A stretch of DNA of 64,000 nt from Bryopsis sp. KO-2023 (Eukaryota > Chlorophyta > Ulvophyceae > Bryopsidales > Bryopsidaceae): assembly GCA_030272585.1 (NCBI GenBank), contig BSYQ01000004.1:4588001-4652000 (forward strand), given 5' to 3'. This document shows positions 11,201 to 22,546 of this stretch, one piece after another. Each line of letters starts with the position of its first letter. The first letter of the stretch is position 1. The notes under the pieces are model-generated. The model saw only the letters and a program-made list of their open reading frames with translations, searched no databases and was not told where the DNA came from. The position numbers and the translations under genes are program-made.

Positions 11201-14200
11201 AGGTAATTCAGTTACAATTCATTGCATCGTGAAATTCCAAGTTTGGGAGTAATATAATACCATGAATTCTTACATGATGAAACGGGGTTGCCGTTTTTTT
11301 GAGAGGAAGTTTCAGAATTCAGGACGAAAGTGAGGGTGTAGCCCTCTCCGTATTCTGATTTCAATTCCAAGCTGGTGCCCACCGCCGCCAGCGTGCCTTC
11401 TGCCATAATTGCGATTTTGTCGCTCAAGGCATCCGCTTCCTGGTCCAATGAAATGCCCAATGGGGTAAAACTCACCAAGAAAAAAAAATCTTTTCAGAAA
11501 AGGTTTCAAAATGTACATATATAAATATCGCACAAAAAGGCAGGCTGCTCCATTATTAATGGATCGACTTTTTCCTGATTTTTTCGAGGGTTTTTTTTTC
11601 AGCGGGTTGTTTTTTCAGACATTATTGCATTTGTACATTGTGCCTCGAAAAACACAAACAGAAGAAGAAAAAAAATGGAAAAGGGATGTGGTTCCACATC
11701 CAGCCAGACATGCAGACATCCAGTCAGACATGCAGGTTAAACTACGACTCACCTCCATCGAGTGCGTGGTGACAATGATTGCCCTGTCCTTCTTCCGACT
11801 CCTGATGATATCCATGGTTTGCCTTCTGGCAGATGGATCCATCCCTGTGGTGGGTTCATCCAAGAAAACGACTTCGGGTTCCCCCATGAAAGCGATGGCC
11901 ACGCTCAATTTCCTCCTTTGCCCTCCAGAAAGAGTCCCTGTTTTGAAAAAATAAAAAAATTCATAAAACTACCAGGGAAAAACAAAAAGTGTTCCCTTTG
12001 CGGTGGAAAGTGTGAAAAAAAAAAAAAAAAACGGAAAAAACACGAACCAAATTAATTTGAAAAAAATAATAATGGTCGCTTATTTGTTTTCAATACTAGC
12101 TAGTTGAAAGGGAGCCAAATGAACATTTAAAAAAAAAATACTCGTCGCTTATTGGTTCCCAAAAGTTGAAAACCAATAAGGGGGTGGGGGGGCGGAGGGT
12201 AGTGAAATCTACTGAATTTCCATCGTAGATTGATCCCCACACCTGCATTGTCCAGGAATTTTTCCTGGAGCCCCACATCGTTCGCCGCCTGCTGGGCAGC
12301 CGCCATCTTATGCACCCCCACAAAGCCTTTGATGGAAGCATACAGCTCCAAATGCTGTTTCACGGACAGCATCGGCCACAGAATATCAAACTGAGGGCAA
12401 AGCCCGATTTTGTTCCTGATTCTGCTCATCTGCGAACGGATGGAGAGGCCAGAAATGAAAGCTCCACCTCCGGAGGGGGTGGTCAGTCCCGTCAGCATGT
12501 TGATGGTGGTGGTTTTCCCGGCTCCATTGTGGCCCAGCAATGCCAGGATGGTGTCGTTGTGAATGTCCAGAGAGAGCCCATCGACTGCACATCGTTTCGT
12601 TCCGTCGTTGAGGGTGAAATCCTTTCTGAGGTTCGAGATTTTGACGGCCGCCCTGTTTTCCTCCTGGTTTTCGAGGAGGCCAGACCCTATGTTCTCGGTG
12701 GCGGAGATGTCTGTTTCCAGGAGGGAGGTTTTGGAACAGTCCGGCCGCCAGTAGGAAGGGATGAAGATGAACCAAGGGGGAAAGGTCTGTCCGAATTCCT
12801 TTGGGATTACCTTTGAAAAACAAAAAAAAAAAAAAAAAACAGCCTGTAATAAAGGTGATGCCCCCTGAAAGAAAATGGTGATGTTCATTTTTTTTTATCG
12901 TATCACTCAGTTTATATTTGTTTTCATCAAGTTTTTTGGTTTCAGTTTTTGACTGGGACCAAAAAAAAAAAAACGAACAAGAATCTAAAGCAAAAAACCA
13001 CCCCATGCTAAAAAAAATGAATTTCTCAGAGGATATTTGCGATGGATCTTTTTTCCTAATCTACAACCCTTTCTCAAGCTCTCCCCCCCCCCCCCAAATT
13101 AAAAAATAAAAATAATAGTAAGAAATAAATAAATATGAGAGATAATTTTTAAAAAATTATCCCCACCCCTCTCTCATGCATTCTTACCTTGTCCAAGTAC
13201 CAGGTCAAAACCGCAAAAATCACCACATCCGCCAGCACGATTCCGAAAATGGATGCCAAAGAGAAATGATGCTCGTAGTGAATGGATTGAGCAGCCGTTT
13301 CAAAATTTAACCCCCGATCCGCCTGATACTCCCACGTGTCCAGCACCCTCGCAAACATGACAATGGCAGAGGGGGGCAGCAGACAAGCCGCATTCCAACT
13401 GGGCCCCCCATGCTGATCAGCAATCGGAGCCACAATTCCTGGCACCATGCTCAACACATAAATCAGCAGGGTGAGGGTGCCCGCGATTTTAGCCTTGGAA
13501 AAGAGGGTGGAAATGCAGAAGCCGTAGGTGATGAGGGAGAGGCCTGCTGTGAAATAGAACAGGCCGAGCAGGAGGGGTTGGGAGCGGCCGAGGGGGTACC
13601 AGCCCACCAAAGCTAAGATGATGGCAATGGCCAGGAAGTAGAGGCCATGGGTGATGGCCCAGGAAACCCAATAAGGTCCATCCTTCAGGCCCAAGATTCG
13701 CATGCCTTCTCGCAGGCGGAGCTCCTTTTCTCGGACTATGTCCGCCACGATCGACCTGAAAAAAGATGATGGGAAGAAGAACGATCGTTAAAAAAAAAAA
13801 AAAAAAGGGGGAAAAAAAGGTCGGTGTGTGAGCCCCCCCAATCTGCCAAAAAAAAAAATCAAAAACATCGCAGGGAAATGGGGTGGAGAGCTGGATATGG
13901 ACATTGTGATGATACGGTTGGTTTATTTCTGAGTCAGACTACGACACATTTCCGTGAACGGGCTGCAATCGGCCATTTGGCCTTGTGTGTAAACTACTTT
14001 CAATTCAATTCTATTCAATCACAGGGAAAAACCAACCGAACGGTTTGTCGGTGAATGGACGGCCGCATGTCTTACTTGGTGTTCATGATGAAAGCGAGAC
14101 TCAGCAGGAACTGCAAAAAGAACCCCAGGGTGGTGGCTCCTCCGTGGATGCTGGTGTAGGTGGGGGGCAGGAATTCTTGGACGGTGACGTTGATGCTCAA

Positions 14201-14365
14201 TGGATTTAAACTCTCCGTGGCTTGGGGGGGGTCTATTCCCTGGGCTTGCGCCCCCAGAATGGACGTCTCGATCGCACTCTGGATGTTTACGAAAGCGGCG
14301 TACTCCCCCACAATGTAGCTCCTGAAACGTCACATGAGTGGGGACTGGATTTTAAAAAAATTGTA

Positions 14366-14405
<40 letters not shown>

Positions 14406-17400
14406 AGTAAATGCTTGATTTACGTTGGGCAAACTTGCCCAACGAAGGCTTGCCGGAAAGATGATTTCGTCAATATGTATGGTATGTATTATGTTATTAT
14501 ATAATATATATTAACTGACATTTGTATATTATCGTCTTATATTTGACTTGACAAACATTTTTTAAACTATATTATATAATATAATTATATAATGTTTAGT
14601 AGAAATGTCTCAGGCATATCGAATAATGCCCTCTCATTTCATTTAATTTTCTTTTTCTTTTTTTGGGTGAGGGGGGGGGGAATGTTGGTGGGAGGAGCGG
14701 ACAGTTTGTTTTGCGAAACGCTTAAGATGACTAGAATCGAAATTGAACGAGAATCGAACGTCTTTGGAAGTTTCCCAAGGATCTCGCCGATCATCCTCCG
14801 ACATTCCGACAAATCTGGTGCGCCAGATTCCCCCCTCCAGAAAGGTCCAGTACAGAAGCAAAGGGACCAAATTTCCGACAAACCCTGTTGTCCACAGCAA
14901 TTCTTCCGTCTACTTCTCCGTCTTTTTTCGGCGCGCAACTTTTCCGTGCAACGTCGTCCCACACTCTCTTCGGGAGCGGTAGAAATTCATCATGGTGGTC
15001 ACCGCGCTCTTGGGACAATCGCTTGGCGGGATCTCGCGGCTGGGGGGTGTCCGGTCCATCAGGTCGAGGCCAGTAACTACCCCTGCGAAACGGGGCAGAC
15101 CGCAGCTTCCGACGCTGCCCCAGAGGCTGTTTGTTGGCGATGGAGTGGTGGGATCCGGAAAAGGACCCGAGGACAGCGTCAGAGGGCGCTTCGAATGCTC
15201 GGCCGGCAGCGACGGGGGCTCCCCTTCCGCGTTCAAAACCTTTAGCGAGCTCTACGCTAACCTGTTCCCCCTTTGGCTGGCGATTGGAGGAATCGCCGCT
15301 GCTCTCAGGCCCGCGACCTTCACGTGGATGACTACCAACTACTTCACCGCTGGGCTGGCCTTGTTGATGTTCAGCATGGGAATCACGCTCACGGTGGACG
15401 ATTTCAAACGGTGCGCGACCAAGCCCGCGCCCGTGGCGGTGAATTTCCTCGCGTGTTACGGAGTGATGCCTCTGCTCGGTTTCGTGATCGGAAAGGTGAT
15501 GGGCTTTTCGGACGCTTTCGTCGCTGGTCTGGTGTTGGTGGGAGCCACGAATGGAGGGCAAGCCTCCAACCTGTGCACGTACATCGCCCGGGGGGATGTG
15601 GCGCTGTCGGTTCTTATGACGACATCCACCACCTTGGGATGCATCGCTATGACCCCCCTGATCTGCAAACTCGCCGTGGGCGCAGTGGTCCCGATCGACG
15701 CTGTAGGCATGGCGTTGTCCACCATCCAAGTGGTGCTCCTCCCCATCGTTCTGGGACTCACTCTCAACACCTTCGCCCCCAAATTCTGCCGCAAAGTGGA
15801 ACCCTTCTGCCCCGTTGTGGGAGTAACGTCGACCATCGCTCTGGTGGGTGGCTCCATCGCCCCATGCGCCGCGACCGTGCTGGAGTCGGGGCTCCCTCTC
15901 CACATTGGGTGCGCGCTCCTGCACATCGCGGGCGGTTTGCTGGGCTACCTGGGGTGCAAGGTTTGCGGCTTCGGGGAAAGGACCGCCAGAACGACTGCCA
16001 TAGAGACCTCCATGAAGAGCTCTGCTTTCAGTTTCCTGCTGGCTAGCTTGCATTTCGGGGATTTCATGGTCAGGGTGCCAGCTGCAGTTTCGGTTGTTTG
16101 GATGGCCATCATTGGATCCATGCTGGCGGTGTTCTGGAGGGGAATTCCGGTCGATGATGAGGCCACCGCTGCCGCTTGAAAACCCCGCTTGAAAAACGAT
16201 GTTTTTTTTCCATATAATATCGTTGTTCGGGGAATCGAAGAGAAAAAACAAATAACCCCCAGAAGAATATGCCCATGAAGAAGAAGCTGCGATTGGAAAT
16301 GCTCCAGGGGGTGGATTAACTGAACTGATTGACTAAGATTTGAAGAGGGGTGGAAAGAAAAACAAAAAAAAGTATGATTTGGAAGGAAGATTTGAAGAGA
16401 GGGGAGGAAAAAGAAAACCCCAGAAAAGAAAAACGAAATATCATAATGGATGTTGTGGGGTTGGGTTTTTTTTTAAACCTTTTTCGTTTAGGTCATCTAT
16501 ATTTGTTCTTTTTTCCTATTTTTCATTTATTTCCTTTTTTTGCATTTTCTTGAAAGGGAAGGGGGATAAAATCTGAGTAAAGAGGAGGGAAAAAGAAGTG
16601 TGTGGGAAAATCAGAGAGGAAAAAAAAAGTCGGCATTGAAAAAAACTACAAAAGGAAGAAAAAGGAGAGGAAAAAAAAGGGGAGGAAAAAGTTATGCAAC
16701 TATCTATATAAAAAGAAAAAAATACAACTCATGCCTACATTTAACGAAAAAATGAAATTTTAATCTACAGTTTTCATTCGACAAAGGGGGATGAAGAAAA
16801 AAAAATCAACAAGGGAAAGAACTGAAACAAGGTTCTTTTTTTTGTTTTTCATTTTGTTTCGATTCCTTCTTTCTTTTTTGATAAAAAACTGTGAAAGAAA
16901 AAAAATATCAAATTCCTTACCCTCTAAAAAGAAAAAAAGAAAGGCAAAAAAGAAGAAAAAAAAGGGGTATGTATTGCTTGTGGGTAGAGAACGTTGTGAG
17001 GCTAGAAAAAGGAGTTTTAAGAAAAAAATGGAGAGGGTGGGGTTGGATGGGGGGTGATAAAAAAAAGAAAATTAAGCGAAGGTTTAGTGGGATGGTTGCA
17101 TAGGGTGTGTAACCAATTTTCAAAATGTCAAAAACCCCCGCATAATTCCTCCATTACTGACGAAAAAAAGGAAAGATTGCATGTTTCTCCACTACCAAAA
17201 TCTGATAAGGCATGCGTGGTTTCTGTGTATGTGTTTTGCCTGCATTTATGGCTGATGGATAGGTCAGCCATGGCGTTTTGGAGATAATCTGGCTTCCTGC
17301 GATTTCTTTTTCGTTTTCCCTTCCAGCGACCAAGCGTTGGGAATACATATCCATATATATGTCTATATATATTTACTTTCACTTTTCGTTTTTTTTTGGG

Positions 17401-19421
17401 GGGGAGGGGGAGATCAAAAGAATTAATCAGTATCATGTACTGCCAGTATTACAGAATATAATTGTGGGAATTTTAGATTATTTTAGATTATTTTAATATT
17501 TTGATTTTAAGGTGGGAGGGAGGATGGGGTATTGTCATATTCTTACTCATGCAACTCGCGGATCTTGATCATGTTGTAGCGACCGCCGGTTCCCGGAACG
17601 AGAGAATCGTTCAGCCTAATGGAGTACTTCATCAGGTCATCTGACTCGAAAATGACGGCGGCTGTGGCCTCGTTTGGCTGTTCTCGAATGAAATCCATCG
17701 TGGAATCTGCAGATTCCTCCAGCAGGAAATTATCTTGCACGATTTGTCCGTAACAGGCGACGTCCGAAATGCAAGTGTCATAGTCCTGAATCCCCAGAGA
17801 AAAATAATTAATAAATAAATATATGAACAAATAAATAAGAGAAAGAAATGAAAGAAATTCTGTCATAGATCCATGATGGGCTCCACGTCATTATCATCAT
17901 CTGTTTTACCCAGGGTTGCACCAGGCAATCTCATTTCCATTTTCATTTCAGAACTCATGACATGAAATATGTTCGACCGACAGGAGTACATGCAAAAAAA
18001 AAATATCCAAAAAAAACAACAGCATCTGAAATATGATTCATTTGAAGTCTTCTGAGATACGCAAGGGACTGTACAAACTTTCAACAAATGTCGGTGATTT
18101 ATTTGTAAACCCATCTTTTTTTTTAACATTTATGTTTGTGCATTCGTTCATTACCTTGCACTCGGGGGCTAAATCGAAGAGGAATGGAAAATCACCGTAA
18201 TACCAGGATGACACAGTTTCGTCTGATCGGGCGCATCCCATGGCTTTCGCAAACACCGGCAGCATGTTTTTGACGGCCTCCGAATCGCTCGGAGCGAATA
18301 TTACTTTGAAGCCGTCGTCGCCTCTGCTGGAACACTCTGAATCACCAAAAATGGAAAAAAAAGAGTAGGAAAAATGAAAAAAAGAGTAAGGAAAAATGGA
18401 AAAAAAGAAGAGTAAGAAAATAATGGAAGGGAAAATAAAATGATTTCAGTTTGTGGAGGGTGTGTGCAAGAAAAATGGAGAAAAGCGAAGAATCATTTTT
18501 TATCGGGGTTCCCCCCCCCCCCCCTCTCCTCTCTGTTTTTTGTTTTTACAATTTTATAGTTAATATTTGGCACAGTAAAGCTTGCCGTACCATAACATTG
18601 ATGCAAGTCGACCGGAAAGTTGGTGGTGTACTCTCCATGCAGCTCCGTTCCCCACAAGGTTGTGGCAAATAATATCAGAAAAAATAAAACCGGAATAAGC
18701 ATATCGAACACGAGAGCGCACCACCCTGCATTCAACAACAACAAAAACCAGATTCACTTATTTAGCATTATTATATTATTGTTACATTAAAAATAATACA
18801 CACACACACACATACATATATATATGTATATTGATGATATCGGTGATGGATCCAATGGATGCAGCATTATTTATTTTCTCATTTATTTCAGTTTCAGAAA
18901 GATTTACACCTACATCCCCCCCCCAAAAAAAAACCCACCAACATCGAAGAAAGAGAGAAATATTTTAAAATAACTAAAAGAGTAATAGCAGAATATAAAA
19001 CAAAAATGGAAGAAACTAAAATAAATGAACAGATGTTTTGAAATAGAACGAAACAAACAAAATAAATAAATAAATAATAGCAAGAAAATGAAACAAAACA
19101 TGAAAACTACCAACCCGATTACATAATTTTTTTACAATCCATTTTTTTTTTCATTCACGGTGAACCCACATCGCATCTTTCCACGAGTGGATGGGTTTTT
19201 TGCATCCTCTCGATGCAAAAACTAGGGGTGAAAGAAAAAAGAAAGGAACAAAGAGGAAAAAATAAAAAGAATCACACACCTGTGCAACAAAAGCATGTTC
19301 TTCTGCTGGTTCTATTGACCAAAAAATTCTTTTTCAAGACGGCCTTCAATTGCCGCGATCTCATATTTTTTTCATCGATTCGTGGAGCCCCCTCCGGTTC
19401 CTCCACATCCATCGGTACCAT
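5262..19421 (-). CDS. Full-length ABC transporter, subfamily A (ABCA), 20 exons
   Basis: Exons from the start: 19280-19421, 18591-18725, 18155-18336, 17547-17785, 14076-14321, 13188-13755, 12243-12810, 11753-11937, 11274-11439, 10836-11117, 10268-10476, 9731-9930, 9292-9487, 8698-8887, 7943-8271, 7201-7582, 6871-7026, 6315-6644, 5804-6037, 5262-5542. All phases close, giving 1,739 residues, within the ABCA range. The order is TMD1-NBD1-TMD2-NBD2. TM1 is about residues 50-70, followed by a large extracytoplasmic loop and a membrane cluster from about 295. NBD1 has GHNGAGKT (597-604), LSGGQ (696-700), [13 protein letters not shown] and THSMEEAD. NBD2 has GTNGAGKT (1454-1461), a [10 protein letters not shown] signature, [13 protein letters not shown] and SSHSMEECE. 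Both ATP sites look intact. ABCA proteins move lipids across membranes; the substrate cannot be told. An acceptor-like CAG lies 2 bases before the ATG, so a 5' UTR exon is likely. Intron 5 contains the BASS gene. Confidence 0.93.
13929..14020 (+). repeat. Dispersed short repeat, copy 1 (SINE-like)
   Basis: The family shares CTGAGTCAG, then GTGAACGGGCTGCA, a GGCC-TTTT-GGCC mini-hairpin, TTGTGT and a terminal TTTCAATTCAAT. This copy, in ABCA intron 6, is the most complete, at about 90 bp. All five copies found are on the plus strand. The class is unknown. Confidence 0.7.
14370..14402. repeat. (AC)n microsatellite
   Basis: About 16 AC units, in ABCA intron 5, close to the exon 5 donor. Confidence 0.95.
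14423..14444. repeat. Perfect 22-bp palindrome
   Basis: CGTTGGGCAA and its exact complement, separated by two bases. It sits 20 bases after the AC repeat, and could be a fold-back relic or a protein-binding palindrome. Confidence 0.8.
14992..16179 (+). CDS. BASS-family (bile acid:Na+ symporter-like) transporter
   Basis: A single 395-codon exon. The BASS fold with about nine to ten membrane segments begins near residue 88. The conserved crossover region [15 protein letters not shown] (187-201) with the following [12 protein letters not shown], and the late [18 protein letters not shown]-type helix (338-355), identify the family. The second crossover has MKSS where classical members have GMQN/S, so the sodium site may differ. 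Residues 1-80 are basic and rich in serine and threonine with few acids, consistent with a plastid or mitochondrial transit peptide. Plastid BASS proteins carry pyruvate or other organic anions; this substrate is unknown. The gene lies antisense inside an ABCA intron, is GC-rich and has no intron, unlike its host. Retroposition or lateral gain are possible origins. Confidence 0.9.
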   Translation: MVVTALLGQSLGGISRLGGVRSIRSRPVTTPAKRGRPQLPTLPQRLFVGDGVVGSGKGPEDSVRGRFECSAGSDGGSPSAFKTFSELYANLFPLWLAIGGIAAALRPATFTWMTTNYFTAGLALLMFSMGITLTVDDFKRCATKPAPVAVNFLACYGVMPLLGFVIGKVMGFSDAFVAGLVLVGATNGGQASNLCTYIARGDVALSVLMTTSTTLGCIAMTPLICKLAVGAVVPIDAVGMALSTIQVVLLPIVLGLTLNTFAPKFCRKVEPFCPVVGVTSTIALVGGSIAPCAATVLESGLPLHIGCALLHIAGGLLGYLGCKVCGFGERTARTTAIETSMKSSAFSFLLASLHFGDFMVRVPAAVSVVWMAIIGSMLAVFWRGIPVDDEATAAA

Positions 19422-20720
19422 ATCTGTTCGGAGAAAAATAAAATAATAAATTACAAAAAAAAATGCCAGCTTGTACCACGTTTTTTTCTTCTTTTTTCCG
19501 TGAACGGGCTGCACTCGGCCTTTTGGCCCAGTGTGAAATAATTTCAATTCAATAAAAAAACCAACAGAAAGACGAAGTATTCTGAAAGCTGGAAGCAAAG
19601 GGGGTGCCTTTGCTGAATTCCCCTTTTTCGGCACTGTGTCATATATGTATATGGAAAAAAAGAATAATGGAAAATTGGGAAAGAAAACAAAGCAAAACTG
19701 ACGCCGTCGAGACGCTCTGCTTGGGTGCAAAAGAAGAGGCCACCCTGGGTTAATCGAACGTCAAGAAAACGAATCGATCGAAGCGTGCTGTCGTACAATG
19801 CCGTTCGCAGTTTCTGGTGGAAGCGATACGGAAGCTTCCGCGAATCTACGTCGAGCGTTTCTTGGTGTGCTGCTGCGAGAAAGCGAAACGCTGTGTTTTT
19901 GAGGGGAGCTGCCAAGGCAAAAAGCAAAAAAGAAGAAAGAGAAACACCGTCCCGATCAACAAAGCAAACAAGGGCAGTTCGACGTCGAGGTCGAGATCGA
20001 AAAGGGAATCGAAAAAAACAATCGAGCGAAAGCGTCACGAAAAACAGCTGAGGGCGGATCCTTTCTCTCACGCCAACACGCCCGTTGCACGAGTAAACAT
20101 TAAGGATAGAGATCGTCGGATATGCGGATCGACCGTCAGCCAGGGAAAATTAGGACGGGTAACTTCGAGGCGAGCAAAAGACGCTGCTGTGGCATATCAT
20201 CCAAGAGGGGTGCTTCAAAAAACACTCGATCAGAGGGATGCCAACTTTCCGAAGGCTCCGCTCTAGCAACAGCGCTGCACGAGATCGTTTACCTTCTCTC
20301 TTTTCCCGTTTTTTCACACGCTCTCTTCCAAGCTTTTTGGGGGTGGCTGTGAAACCTCCTTGTGGAGGTCGTTGGGATGCAATCTGAACTTTGACATCGC
20401 TGTTACGAAAATTCTTTTTGTAGCAAAATCGCTGGAGTAACCCAAAGCTGAAGTCCCTTCGTTTCGATGACTGACTGTGTGTGAAAGTGTGACTCAATCC
20501 AAAAATAGATTCTCTGCAGCTTCGGATCCAAATTTTTGATTTTTTTTTTTTGGGGGGGGGGGAGGGGGGATCCCAACACATCAAGGTAGAAATAAAATCC
20601 AGGATTTATACACTCCCGTCATGGCATTTAAGAGGTGAAATGGGTGTAGAAAGATTTGGTATTGCGGCAGGGTTTTTCACAAAATGAAAGAACTCACGAA
20701 TTGCACATCTTGATTCAGTA
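19422..20720. other. ABCA upstream region, CpG-rich
   Basis: Between about 19,690 and 20,270 the sequence is clearly richer in CG than its surroundings (many TCGA and CGAA steps), as expected for a promoter or untranslated first exon of ABCA. A plus-strand open frame at 19,817-20,266 encodes a very basic low-complexity peptide with no recognisable domain and is not called. A G run follows at 20,550. Confidence 0.45.
19497..19553 (+). repeat. Dispersed short repeat, copy 2 (5'-truncated)
   Basis: Starts at the CCGTGAACGGGCTG part, keeps the GGCC-TTTT-GGCC hairpin and ends in TTTCAATTCAAT followed by an A run. It lies 76 bp upstream of the ABCA start codon. Confidence 0.65.
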
Positions 20721-21297
20721 CCACTCCAGTACTGGACTGGTGGAGAAACCAAGAACACCTGTGGTTTTTATTGATCTCGACTGTTCCCTCATAGATCAAT
20801 CAATCTCATCGCTAAACGCTTGCGAAATCTGGAGGGATTTTCCATGAGTCATTATGTAAGTGATGTCAATGTGTACAAGAGCAAGCCCCTGGTTGAAACT
20901 GGATGCTTGGAATACGAAGTGAAACAGCAGTCTGTAACACGAAGGCACTTTCTGCACATCACCTTGACGGTCAATTTCATTTGCCCACAGGTGGAATGAA
21001 TGAATATCTGTCTGTTCATGAATGTATGCATGAAGATTCACAGTTTGGAATCACCTGCTTCCAGGAGCTGGAGCCATCGCTTTATCTGGACAATTTTCCA
21101 TTTATCAGCACATTGATTTTTAGTCATCTAAACAAGAACAATTGAAATCCCATTCGATGTGCATGCCAAACAAACAAAGAGACGAGTTGTTTGCTGTCCA
21201 ATTTTTTTTACAGAATTTTTTGGACTGTTCTAAGCCACCCCCTTTTGTCCCCCTCACTCTTCCCCCCGCCCTGTCATTTTTTTTGGGGTGTCCAGTC

Positions 21298-21338
21298 GAT
21301 CGCCGCCGACCTCTCTTAATCGGAGGTTGGTGACGATC
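21298..21338. repeat. Long hairpin element 1 of 7
   Basis: Arms GATCGCCGCCGACCTC and GAGGTTGGTGACGATC pair over 16 positions with two G.U and one mismatch, with a 9-base loop. It is preceded by a pyrimidine-rich run and followed by CCACCACCC. Confidence 0.8.
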
Positions 21339-22140
21339 CACCACCCACGATCCCCTACCATTTGGGAAGAGGAGCGGGACTAGGGGGTGGCCCACTATCA
21401 AAAAAAATTCCGAATTTTTGTCCATTAATGAACACATTTCTGGTCCATTTCCAGTCTGCCCCAGAGACATCCACACTTCATTCACCCATTTTTCTCCATA
21501 GATATCCGCATTTTTTTTTCCAACAAATTCTTTTTCCCCAACATACATTTTCCCATCTCTTCCCATTTTTCACTCCTTCACCTCATTTCTTTTCCGCAGT
21601 CACTTTTTTTTCTCTCCACAAAAAAACATTTGCTTCTACAAGAAGCCACCATGACTATAAGTCAGTGCTCAGTCTGACTGTGAACACTTAACCCACCAAC
21701 CTTTCTTCATAGTCGTTCAACCGAGGTCCCACCCTCTTCTGTCCCCCGCCCACTTCCCCCCCTCACCCAATTTTTTGTTTTTCGGGTTTCGGGGGGGGCA
21801 GAAGGACTAGAGGATGAGCCTCGGAAAATCATTTTTTTCTACTTTTTCTCATTTCTTTTGTTTGCGACATAAACCCCATCATCTTTTTTTGACGCTGCCC
21901 ATCAAAAATATGCTTCACCCAGCACAAAAGAATTTCCCTCAGAACAAAATCAGGCTTATCAAAACCCCCAAGTCGGTTTTCTTCGACACATGAAACTGTG
22001 TCCCTCCATTTCCCCTTACTTCTCTCTTTCTCCAAGCTGCTTCTAATTATCTTTCTCACAAATCCCACCCTCCCCAGCCCCCAGCCCACTTCCCTCCCGT
22101 ACCCGATTCAGCACCCTTGTTGAGGTGTGAAGTCCAGTCC

Positions 22141-22178
22141 ATCACCGCCAACCTCCACAATAGGAGGTTGGTGGTGAT
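22141..22178. repeat. Long hairpin element 2 of 7
   Basis: ATCACCGCCAACCTCC pairs with GGAGGTTGGTGGTGAT over all 16 positions (one G.U), with a 6-base loop. At stem position 4 it has A-T where elements 6 and 7 have G-C, a compensatory change. Confidence 0.8.
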
Positions 22179-22546
22179 CCACCACCCATTTTTTTTCGTT
22201 TTGGGTTTAAAGAGGGAAGAAGGGCTGGAGGGTGGGAAATGTGAGATGTTGCAAAAGTCTTTTTCTTTCATTCAAGTGCAGTGTTTGTTATAGCTTAATA
22301 TCCCCCGCCATTGAATCTCCAAATCCCATTTCACCACCAAATCACACCTCGGTTTCGGCTCGACAGGAAAATCTTGCCCTCTTTATCCCCAGTCCTCCTT
22401 TTCAGCTTTTCCAACAAGAACTCCCTCTGCCGCGATCTGAAAGCCAAAACTTGACAGATGATCCTCCAGTCAGACATAGCAGCACCCTTTCAACCACACC
22501 CGGAATTTGTGTGTCTGATTTGCCATCCAGAGCATGCAGCCTCGTC

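Larger units (their letters stand above)
14322..17546 (-). other. ABCA intron 5 (3.2 kb) hosting an antisense gene
   Basis: The intron is bounded by the ABCA exons at 17547-17785 and 14076-14321 and is far longer than the others (mostly 100-900 bp). It contains an AC microsatellite, a short perfect palindrome, the whole BASS gene (14992-16179, opposite strand) and about 1.3 kb of A/G-rich sequence downstream of it (16,180-17,546) in which no further gene was found. Confidence 0.85.
20721..22540. repeat. Duplicated block H, copy 1 (partial duplicon)
   Basis: Nearly collinear with 30,820-32,640 and, more loosely, with 42,848-44,480. Short minus-strand frames around 20,640-21,040 share peptide strings with the other copies (such as TTGVLG followed by STSP) but are interrupted differently in each copy, so no intact gene is claimed. 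The block holds two long hairpins and pyrimidine-rich stretches, and runs straight into satellite array I. Confidence 0.8.

Noticed and set aside
14791-16251. A 486-codon minus-strand frame opposite the BASS gene
   Set aside because: It mirrors the GC-rich BASS coding frame and has histidine/serine-rich composition with no domain; the plus-strand frame is a clear transporter.
19817-20266. A 149-codon plus-strand basic frame upstream of ABCA
   Set aside because: No domain, arginine/lysine-rich low complexity in a CpG-rich stretch that is better explained as the ABCA 5' region.
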